The notes under the pieces: generated by a model
Told to the model about the DNA's origin: nothing
The model's database searches: none
Seen by the model: only the letters and a program-made list of their open reading frames with translations
Shown here: piece by piece, positions 33,598 to 45,100 of the stretch
Position numbering within the stretch: position 1 is the stretch's first letter
Layout: each line of letters begins with the position of its first letter
NCBI GenBank assembly: GCA_030549495.1
Contig: JAUIRK010000121.1
Location: 310,001-374,000 of the forward strand
DNA length: 64,000 nucleotides
Direction of reading: 5' to 3'
DNA from: Nectonema munidae
Lineage: Eukaryota > Nematomorpha > Nectonematoida > Nectonematidae
Program-made: the position numbers and the translations under genes

Positions 33598-35480
33598 ATG
33601 TCTAAAACTAACAGAAAAGATTTATGTCTTTCTAAAAAAATTAAAATTATTTCTAAACACGAAAAGACAAATATTAGCTATCGAGAATTAGCCAAAGCTT
33701 TTAACGTTGGAAGATTCAAATTCAATAAAACCATAAAGCAAAAAGACGAATAGAAAGCTGCTTATGAAACTAACATTCAATCAAATAAAAAACGAGTTTG
33801 TGGACATTTGAAAAGTAAAGACTTTAAAAAATCTGCTTCGCCTTGGTTTCAAAAATTTTAATCTTTAAACATACCAATCTCTGGCCCAATGTTACAAGAA
33901 AGAGCCAAAATTACAGCTGAGAAATAGAATTTACCAGATTTAAAAGCGTCTCTACACGATGTTTGGATAAATTTAGAAAAAGGAATAATATTATTTTTAA
34001 TATTGTTAGTGGAGAGGGAATGAAGTTAATCCTAACGATGTTGCATATTGGAAAGTTAAATTGCCTTAGTTATTAAAAGAATTAATTTAAAGAATTATGA
34101 TAAAAATTTACTTTTTGAGATGAGCTGTGACATATAAATCAATTTTTTGATAGGTTTATTCATTCTTATAAAAAATCAATATCACCACTAAATTCAGCAT
34201 ACTTGAAAATGGGTATATATGTGTAAAAAACCTTATATAATTATTTCAATAAAAAGTTCTTTTTTAAGATGAGCTGTCAAATATAAATCAATTTTTTGAT
34301 AGGTTTGATAAAAAAATGGACATCACCACTGAATTCAGCATAGTTAAAATATATATGTAACATTAAAAAAATTATAAAAACTTAATAATATCTGAGAAAA
34401 ATAGGGGGTGGAGGCAATTTACGCTCCAGCACTTGAGCGAACAAACTTAGCCCAACACTAATAGGATTAACTTCGACGAAACTGGTCTCAACTATAAAGC
34501 TTTGCCTTTGAAGACTTTAAATATTAAAGGAGAAACGCGCAGTGAATATAAAGTACCTAAAAATAGACTAACAGTTCATTTGTGCTGTAATGGGTTGGGT
34601 GAGGTTGAAACTCCTTTAGTCATTGGGAAAGCTTGAAAACCAGGTTGCTTTCAACAAGAGAACACAAGAACAACACTTCCAGTAAAATGGTTTTCAAATA
34701 GAAAGATGATTGTATGGAAAGTTTTAACAAAAAATGGCAAGTGGTTCTGTTTTTGGACAATGTTTCTTTTCACCTTTATAAAAATAACATTAATGTAATG
34801 TTATTGTTTCTTCCTACAAACACTACTCCTGCTTTGCAGCCTTTAGATAAGGACATTATACAAAGTTTTAAAACTTTTTATCGAACAAGACTTTTAAGAT
34901 ATGTTCTTTTAAATATTGAAAAGGTTGAATTTAATATGCAACAACTTGTAAAATCTATAAATATTCTAGAAGCTTGCAAATGGATAAATGCATCTTTAAA
35001 GGATATAAAATCTTCAAATGTTTTAGACTATTTCAAAGCTTGCAGAGTTGTTGAAAAGAGATATAATAAATAAAAAGAAGAAAATGAAAGTGATGATCAT
35101 CTTAATTTTCTCATTCTTCTAAGGAAGAATCAGAAAAAAAATCCATAATGGATATAGGAAAATATATTTGTCTTGATGAACAGGAAAATGTTAATGATTA
35201 ACTTTCGAATAATTGGCAAGAGTAAATACTAAATCAACTTCGAGAAAACTTTGATGAAGTTTCAACTGATAACTTCATCGAAACTTCATGTGAAAAGAAC
35301 TCAAAGATATAATAAAATGGTGTTCATTACACTAAACAACTATCATTATTTGATGTAAAAATGAATTTTATGAAAGAATTTAAATATATAAGCATTGTGG
35401 AAGATAGTTTGAGCAAAAAAGCTATAGAAGGAACTTTGAAATAACTCAAACAAGTCTCAATAACTTCATACTTTGAAAAA
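33598..35480 (+). mobile_element. Decayed pogo/Tigger transposon
   Basis: Starts MSKTNRKDLCLSKKIKIISK, then SYRELAKAFNVG, a CENP-B-type N-terminal helix-turn-helix. After the interrupting repeats come NFDETGLNYKALPLKTL and VHLCCNGLGEVETPLVIGKA (DDE domain). Then, in the longest open part (34714-35070), LDNVSFHLYKNN, LFLPTNTTPALQPLDKDII and FNMQQLVKSINILEACKW. Several frame breaks and stops. Terminal repeats were not found. Confidence 0.8.
34113..34368 (+). repeat. Same dispersed repeat, two direct copies inside a Tigger relic
   Basis: Two head-to-tail copies about 149 bases apart, each with GATGAGCTGT, AAATCAATTTTTTGATAGGT and AATTCAGCATA. They separate the N-terminal and catalytic parts of the Tigger transposase remnant, so they inserted or expanded after it. 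Confidence 0.7.
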
Positions 35481-35489
35481 AGTTAGTTT

Positions 35490-38400
35490 AGTAATTTTTG
35501 AATTTTAAATAATATTGTTTTGTATTTATAAACTCAAATGAAGACATTTTCAACTTTTCTTATCAGAAAAAGTTTTAACTTTCTTTAACAGATAAGACAT
35601 GTTTGAAACGTAATCTTTCATTCTAAATATTTCTCTAATAAGGACACTTTTACTCGATTCCATTGATAACCATTCATTGATTAAAATTTAGACAAGAAAA
35701 TATAGAGAAGTGTTTTTATTTTTAAAATTATTTTAGTAAGTATTTCAAATACAATTGTGTTACAACAAACATTCACGCAATTGTCGTATTTAAACAATTC
35801 CTGGATTCATCTAATTTCCACATTCGACCAAGTATCTTTCGATAAATTGTAATGTATCTTCACAGAATATAATTTATGTCAACCTACCAAATTCAAAGCT
35901 TTTGTTTTACACAATTGTCTTATTCTTTCAATTAATACTTTCGACGAATTGTGGCAAATGACAAATTTTTGTGCTCTGCTATAGCGTTACAAATTATCAT
36001 AAAATATATTTAATATAGATGCTAAGTTTTAATTATTATCTATAGCTTGCCTGTTGGTTGTATATCAAAGCCATTTCAGTCGTTAGACTATATGCTCGCA
36101 TTTATTGTTTAAGGTTGCAGATCGAATCACTGAATCAACTCTAAACTAAGTTTACCCCTTAATAAACATTGACGATTTTATTATCTATAAAAAATTTAAA
36201 ACATTTACAAAAAAAATGAAAACTTTTGATAAAATATTTTATTTTCGTATTAATAAATTGGAAGTTATATAATAAACTAATTCAAAAGCTGAATTTTATA
36301 AAGAGTTTTATTTGTTTTAGAAAACCAACTATTATTCATTGGCTTTAAAAATATCCGAGAAATTAAAAACCAATTTTTTTGAAAAAATTAATTTTATTGT
36401 CAAGCTAAATATACACGTTTTTGCAAAGTAAAAAATTGTATAATAACATAAAAACTAATTTTATTGTTATTAATTTATACGTAAAAAATCGCAATAAAGT
36501 TCACGTTTTAACACAACATGGCTAAAACATGCACTTTTTTACTGGTAAAAAATAGGCTGATCAAGAATCGCCATTTTTATTACTACTAATTTACATGTTG
36601 GTAGGTAGATAGGGTGATTCCTAAGCTCTTTTCAACTGAAACTGATATAAGTCTGTTGGAATTTAGCCGTCATAGTGAGAGTTTTTCTTTTGTGGCACTT
36701 TTTGAAATAGAAAAGAAAAACTGAGTAGGTTTTCAAAAATGTAGACGCTAGGCTGTTTTATAGGATGTATTGATTAGTGATGATGATTGATTATTATCAT
36801 TAGATATTTGAGGGAATAGTGAGTGTTTGGTTTGTAGAGAGTAAGGGTTTGATTGTGCTTATGAGATGAGAGAGATATTTGATGAGTATTGGGATTTGTC
36901 GTTGATCTTGTAGAGAAGATGGAATATCTTTGAAAAAGTAGCGGCTTTTTTCAAGGATTTGGTTTCGATGAGAATGAAATATTGGTCATTAAAGGAGAAT
37001 GTACATATGTGTTTTAGTGTAAGGCTAAAACGATTAAACGACAAAAAGAGTTTGAATGAAGTTTGAATGTGGAAAAGTATGCATTACATTGGCAATGATA
37101 TGAGAGCCAGCGAATGATTTTTCAACCAACTGGGTGAATGTGTTTGTTTGATATGAGTTGTGATAATTATGTAGATGTGGGAGGTGATGTGATGGTTATG
37201 TCAGAAAATTGTTACCAGCGTAGTAATATAGAGTTTGTAAATGTGGAGATGGGTTGAGAAAATAGGGGTAGGAACTGTGAATGCGAGGTTTTTGATTTTG
37301 CAATCTTTAAGTGCACATTTAGTGACTCTTAAAGATATAGAAAGGAAGTTAACATTGTCGATTCAGTATAAAATGTTTTATTCTAGGAGGTTTCAAACAA
37401 AATTTTATTTCATTCTTAATAAAAAGAAGTGTACATTGGAAACTTTTTTTGACTCAAAAAATTTTAATCCAATTTGTGATATATTTTATAACTAGTTTTA
37501 TCAATAGTATTCAATTATTTTTATAAGTCATTAAAATTATAAATTCTTGTTTGTTAAACTTTTGGCATATTACGCCATAAATTATTCATTTAAATAATAA
37601 TTTGATATGAAAGAACATATAAATTCGACGATATTTATCAATGATAAATTCATGTCATTTTCATTTGACAATTTTTGACATATAAATTCTAAAGGACCTA
37701 TCAAAGTTATCGAGGATAACTTCATGTCATTTTCATTTGACAATTTTTGAAGAATATATATCACAATCAGGACTGAACGAAAATTTAGGGTGGAAACAAA
37801 AAAGCGCAGAAAGTTTTATTTTCACTTATGGAAATTGAATTGCCTCATTAAACTTCTGCCACGATTTTGTAATTTCTGAACCGAACATGTTGATAAAAAA
37901 TTTATCCAGATCAAGCCCTCGTAAGTATTTTTAAAATTACACTTAATAGAACCCGCCAAAATTTTCCTCGGACAAACTACCGTCATAAAAATAGGCTTTC
38001 ACTAGACCATTACCCTCTAATATTTATCCTAAAAACAAAAAACTAAACAACAATTATCAATTTATAAAATTTTAAATTTCAGAAAAAACGTGAATGTTTT
38101 TTACCATCATTGTCTTACATTACGAATAAATTATTTATTCTTTTGAGATTTTTATGGAATATAAATATTAAAATGTGTCATTACTCTGAAAACTCAACCG
38201 TAGTTCTGGTTTTGCAGTCTTTTTTAGCAGCAATATAACTGTGAGAGAAACTTTGTATAAATTATATCGCTCCAGATCAAGATAATAAAAGGAAAAAATA
38301 AAATTGAAAAATTTAAACAATACGTCTTCAGTTGGATTCAAATATAATAATAGTATCTTTTGATTTCTCAAGAAACTTATAAGAAGGAAACCATTTTTTC

Positions 38401-41400
38401 TTTTCTTTTATTTCAAAAGTGTGCACACTTTCTTGTTCTCTAATTTTGCAACAAATTATTATAGGTTTTTAATGAAAATGCATAATTATACTAATTAAGT
38501 CTAACTAGAAACGCAACTTTAAAATTTCGCTAAGATATTTGAAAGAATGGGAAATTTGTCTACAAAGAGATATGCCATTTAAACTGTAATATATATTAGA
38601 AATTTATATGAAAAAATATTTTCTCTACATAAAATTTTCCAAATACTTTATTTACTCTAAATTCATTAATGAAGTAATGGCGGACTATTAGTGAAAAAAT
38701 AGTTTTTTCAAAAAATACAATTTTTTAAATTTAAATTAAAATATTCGTAAATTGATTCAATTTATATTTGTCGTAGCTTTCTAAACTAAATTTTGCTTGC
38801 CCATAAATTTTTTATGTGTTTTTGAAACACGAGGCATTTAAATTACTTTAATATAAGGCCAATTAAATGTATTTTTCTCAGCACATTTATTTGTTGTTGT
38901 TTTGACTATAAAATAGTTATTTCTATCATTTTTAAAATATATTTGTCCTTATATATCTTCTTGAATTTCCAACAATCCAAATTTTACCTACGATTCTTTT
39001 GAACCTAACTAATTCTACTAGAGGTCTTTTTTTATATTTTTTTACTGGGTCTTTAGATGTTCCACTTATTTTGTAGAACAATATTTAATACAAACAAATA
39101 GTCGTAACACGAATTTGTGTTTTTAATTTCATTTCTATAAGTTTAAATATTTTCTTCTGTTTATTCCTCCATATTTAAATTATATGACGTAATATGATTA
39201 GATTCTTTATTTCGATTTTTTCCTCTTTACCATCTACAAAGTTTAGCGATTTAATTGAAATAATGTATATCTTTCTGACCATGTCCTGTACTTTTCACCT
39301 AAATTTTGAAAGTATATTAATCTTTACCCCTTATTTTCTTTTTAAATGTTTGAACCTTTTATATTACGCCCTCACGCTGAAATCAAGTTATAAGTTCATA
39401 TAAAAATTTGCGTCATTATGCAAATGTGATAATACATATAGCGTGCTTGCATATAACAAAATATCTAATTTTTTTAGCAAAGTAGCACTTTTGAATTTTG
39501 TTTGAATGCATAATTTTAGTAGCAACATTATTACTCCTAGGTTTGAAAATAATTGGATACAGGTCATAAGAAAACATGATAGAAATAAGAATATTTTATC
39601 TTTATATTTCAAACCAATTTAATATTAAGGCTGCCTGTTTTTGGCATTATCAAACCGGGACAAAAATGGTATTGTAAAAAGCAAGGCTTCGGAGACGGAG
39701 CCGAAGAATTTGCATATATGCAGCCGGATTTGTAAACATTAAAAATATTGCTTCTATTTCTCGCTCGGGCAATATTTTAATACCAATGCTTAATGCTATA
39801 TGAAATGTATTCATATGAATGTGGCAAAAATATTCTAAATGGTTAAAACAAATTTGCAATTAAAAAAAAATTATTGTTAATTTTCTAGAGGATAAAAAAT
39901 GGATGACAAGTTTACTTTTTTGGAAACAAATTTTAAAATTTTCAATATTAATGTACTTTATGTAGAAAAATTTGCTTTAATTCTCATTTTTTTGGTCCAA
40001 GAAATCGAAACAGGTTTTGTTTTATAATTGCCTAAAGGTAATTTTGTAAATTTGGTATATCATTTCCTTACAAAAATGGATTATTAATTTCGCTGCTGAT
40101 TAATTGAATGGTGCTGTGTTAATTAGATGGTACAAAACTATTAGAATAAAACAGTATCCTTCTCCAAATATTACGGTTTGGTAAAGTTAAAAAACCTTAC
40201 GTTTTTACAATATGCAGTTTTTTATGCCAATAATTATTATTTAAACTCATGAAATTTCTCTCATTTTACTTTTCTATTTCCCAATATAAATGTATAAAAA
40301 AAATCGAAATTTGGGTAGTCCCTATTAAATGTAAGCACTATGTATCTAGTTTTTTTAGATATATATTATATAGGAAGTACAATCAAATTTTTATATATTA
40401 ATAAAAAATTAAAAGATTCGTAGTCGGAACCAAACATAAAAATATTTCTGCTCTATAGGCAGGAGGACAATTTTTCCCTGTGTCCGAAATCCTGGAAAAA
40501 AGTCTAGAACAACAATTTGTATTTAAAAAAAAATGAATGTGAAAAAAGTTTTTATATTAAAAAAAGAGATAAACAATTATATTTGGAACTAAATTTATCT
40601 AACCTCGTAGTGAAGAAAAAACTGGGATTTATATAAATTAGCCATTCGGTCTTATATATTTCTTTGAGTTGAACTCCAAATTTGACACAAATAAAAGATA
40701 GGAAAATATTTAAGAGTGCTATTCTATTAGTCTATGATTATGAAACATACATAAGTGTGCAGTTGTAATCTATACACCCTATCTGATTTTTAGTTGTCTC
40801 ATCATCACAAGGTACATTTTTTTATTTAAACTACTGGATTAAGAGATCGCTGTTATGTCAAAACTAAAAAGAAAGTTAATCAAATGTAATTTGTCTCCCA
40901 AAAACGAAACTCGCATGATGCACGAGATATATGATGAAATTATGGTTTGCGATGAAAAAATGTAATCTTAGCACAATACCTGCGATTCCATAATACCCGT
41001 GGGACGTGGGTATTATTCTATAGAAAAATATGATTTCTTGCGAATTTCCATTTAGGATATTACCCATAACACTGATCTGTGTTAAAACCTACCCCTGACT
41101 CAACGTCGTACATGTCGAAGATTTATTAGGTCTAAATAATGTCATATCTATATGATACTTGATAAATTCTCTTCCCTTTTCTGTGTATAAGGAAAATTTA
41201 ATCCAATTGAATATTTTCTGTCACATCTTTCACTTTACAGTAAAAATTGTTGAATTCAAAAAAATATCAAAAAAAATATTTCCATACAGAAGAGATTTTT
41301 CTTTTGCAATTAAACATCTTAAATTGCTACGTTTAATTTTATAATATTTTGATCCTTTTTTCACAACGTATTTTTTTTAAATGTTTGTTTCGGTAAAAGA

Positions 41401-41897
41401 AAGTGTATTCTCTCATTCAGAATTAACTAATAAAGATCTAATTCAAAGTTTGCTGAATCAACATTTACACTTTCCTTAACCTTCTAATTTTAGAAACTTT
41501 ATTCAAATGTACGAAGACTGCTAAAATGTTTTGTTATGTCACACAATTTGTATTTTTTTTAGATAAAGTGAAAAAAATATAATCCAAGTTTAATAGAAAT
41601 CTTTTTTTGTGAATTTTTATTATTTAAATATTTTCGCTAATAAATGCTTATTTCAAAAACCCAATTTCAAATTGCTGACAAAATTTTTAAATCTTTGGAA
41701 TTTGTTTACATTGAACTGCGCCTATGTCGAAGTTTTTAGTGGCTCCCTTATTTGACCCAACGAGATTTTACTGCATTTCGTATTGCAGTTTAATTAACCA
41801 CCAAGATAAAAGAGTTATCTCCTTTACACTTTGACGAAAGTGGCCTATTAAAAATTTCCTATGCTCTGAATGAGTATTTTCACTTTTATAAAATAGG
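35490..41897. other. Intergenic DNA before TRAPPC11
   Basis: AT-rich without a recognised gene. Small features: a strand-asymmetric block at 36.6-37.25 kb, a direct repeat near 37.62-37.75 kb (TTCATGTCATTTTCATTTGA, CAATTTTTGA, twice about 80 bases apart), and a hairpin around 40989-41016 (ATAATACCC ... GGGTATTAT). Confidence 0.35.
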
Positions 41898-42113
41898 ATG
41901 TTTTCCTTTGCTGACATTCTTCCAAATGAAGTGGTGACGAAGCCTGCTCCTTACATCGTTTTGACTGGACTTGATACGAAGTTTAATGCGGTGCACAAAT
42001 CCATATGGAGTTTGTTCAACTGTGAGGACAGGAGTAATGATCAACAATCATTCTCAGCGTGCAATTTCAAGCTTTTACCTTTGGATCATGAGTACCAGAT
42101 GAAAGGCAAAACA
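41898..42113 (+). CDS. TRAPPC11: TRAPPC11 exon 1
   Basis: 72 codons from ATG to ACA|gttatc, phase 0. It encodes PYIVLTGLDTKFNAVHK and KLLPLDHEYQ (human FVTLTGLDVVYNAVHR and KVLPGDHEYP). Confidence 0.93.
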
Positions 42114-45100
42114 GTTATCAAACTATTTTAATCAATTTTATTTATTTTATGATCTATGCGTTGATATTGTAGAAGTATACTTACGAGAAGTCGTATAGTC
42201 ATCAAGGAATACTCAAGAAGATTTGGCTTGGAAAACACTTATTCCAGTTACCCGCGGTTATTGCTTTGTTCTATGATCTAGACTGGAATGACGCTTCTTG
42301 GGAGGAAAAAAAGCAGGAATGTCTTTCTAAAATTAACGTCTTACGGTGAATCTTACTTTTGCATAAGCATCACTTTTTCATTGTATATATGCACAATTGG
42401 GACCAAAATATTTGAGCCCGACAAATGAGCCCACCGATATTTTAGTCTACTACAATTTTCAATTTCTATCTCTGATTTTTTAGTAATTGTCGTAAAATTA
42501 AGATAAGACTGTGCGTGCATGTAAACCTTTTTCACATTACGACACAAAAAATATCGAATTTTTTGTTTTTTCACACGATAGGAATTTTAACATCAAATTT
42601 TTACAAACTGTTTTAAAACTGAAATGACTGCGTTTTTTTATTATTCTTCTTTAAAAAGACACTTATACAAATGATGAAAGGGTATTTTCCACTAAAGTTA
42701 TACAAGGATAAAAAGTATTACGCTATTTTCTCGCAATTTTTATATCATTTATAAGCATAATTCAAAAAATGAATGAGAAAGTTTTGATTAAATTTCTTGG
42801 AAACGGGGCTCTAAATTTGACATGCAAGCACGTTATCCTTCATCCACTATTTGAAATCTTTCCTCATTTGATATTCATGAGCTTAGAAGACTAATTATTT
42901 AAAATTTTGTTCTTAATTCACTTACGCACATCTTGTAGAGATGATGAAAACATCACAATTTTTCAAATACCTATCGATTTTTCAAGCATATTCCTTACCT
43001 TGACGTAATAAACAGTATATACATTAAAGATATTTATTTGATTATTCAATTTTTTAATAGGGAATCTTTAACTAATCGCTTGACCAAAATTTCAGTTGTT
43101 TTGATTCAGAAAAATTCCACTTTACCTCAAGGTATTATTTTATATTTTAATCCTTATCACACGACGCAACGCAACTTTCTCAAAAAATGATAAAAAAAAC
43201 ATGCAATGTGAATTTCTTTTAGGAAACTCCAATAAAATATGATAAAATAAAAAGGTATAATAAGGTTGAACTAATGGCGATTTTTCTAACCTTTGCAAGA
43301 AACCGTTGTGCTTTTTACTCCATTTAATTTTTCAAAAAGAAAATTTCACCTGCGATAATTTAGATATGATGGTTTTTTCAAAATAATCAATTTTAATTTC
43401 GCAAATTTTATTATGCTCTGGTCATGCTATAGTAAAAGAATTTTTTTTAAAAAATTATTTAAATTCTTGATATTTCACAATATTTATATTTTAGTTACAT
43501 TCTCCAGCAATACTTAATTGTCAAGATGTGAAGAATTAGGATAATAAATTGCATTTTGGAATGTATTAAAAAATGAATTTTGAATTGTTAAATTAGAAAT
43601 TGCGCCATTAATTCTATAAATATTGCTGGATTGTTTGTTTTGTTGTTTAAATAACTTTTTTTTTTCTCGATTAGCGAAAATGTTAACAAATTGATAACAC
43701 CATTCAATCAAGATTTATAGAATTGCTTGATGATAAATAATAATAAATTTATTAATAAAAATTGGAAAAAAAAAGATAAACATTGAATAGTGTATCGATC
43801 AAAATTAGCATCGCATAAATTCATTTCTGAAAGAGATCAAAGGAAGATGGATCTTCATCGGGATGACTCCAACAGAAGTTATAAAAAAAGGAGAAAAGAA
43901 AGGTCAAAGGAAGTAAAATGCTCATCGAGATGCACTCCAGCAGAATTTGGAAGAAGAGTAAAGGCAGAAACAAACATGTACACGAATATCATTCATAAGA
44001 TATACACACAAATATAAAAGAAGTATTTATCTAACATAAGTCAAGATATACATAAGCATAAACACGTATTCTCATGTATACATAGATAAACATATAATAC
44101 ATACATAAACAAAATAATACACACATATATATATATATAAACATAATGAATACAAACATTAATATATAAAAGATGCTAACAAAAAATTAATTCATCACCA
44201 AATAAAAGTCAGAAAATATATATACATTTCAAAAAATGATTATCATTTCTTGCCAAGCAAAGTATAACTGACCATTTTTATTCGCAAAAATAAAATAAAA
44301 CATGCTTTGTGCATAAAGTTTTTTTGTCTTAAATCTTTTAAGCTGTTTCATAAAGTAGCGATCATAAGATGGAGATTTACTATAGATCCGACTTAATCTT
44401 TTCCCATTCTTGATGATCCTGGTATTGCATCGCTTGAAAATGGATTTTTTTAACTTGTGTTTCAATTATAATCTTAATAGATATAATATACCACGGGTGG
44501 TCAACAATTTTCAAGTTCCATTGAAGTTTATGTGAGGTTTAGCGGGCCGAGATTATAATTTGGGTCGATAAAATTGTAAAGCATATTAGTAAATTATTGC
44601 AAATAACTTTTTTTTTTGGCAAAAATATAACTTTTTAGTTATCAGCCATCATTTTAACATCCTTTTAAAAATTTTGAAAATATGTGTTTTTTTATAACTC
44701 GACAAAATTTTAACTTTTTTGAGATGAAATATGGAAACGTTTACAAAAAATACTTTCTAATAAAATTTTTAAACTTTTGAAATGTGGCGAGGTTCAAAAG
44801 TTTCACTGAAGTAGATTTATGTCTAAATTTGTTGATATTTGTGTGTTTTTGTTAAAATGTCAATTTTTAGGTGATGATCTCTTTTCGACAGAAAGAGCTT
44901 ACGATTTTTGTTCGTTTTGTAATTTGCCCTATGAATTTTTGTTCGTACTTCCTCATTCCGATCATCTACAAGGCTGTTCCCAAAGGTATATACTCACCAT
45001 TATCTGTTTATGAATATTTTCTTAGTCACATAAAGCTTGCATATTAAATTTCAAAACATCTATTCTTATTCATGTATATATATATATATATATATAGATT

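Noticed and set aside
41886-41892. TATAAAA just before the TRAPPC11 start codon as a TATA box
   Set aside because: It is only a few bases from the ATG, too close for a core promoter element; chance in AT-rich DNA.
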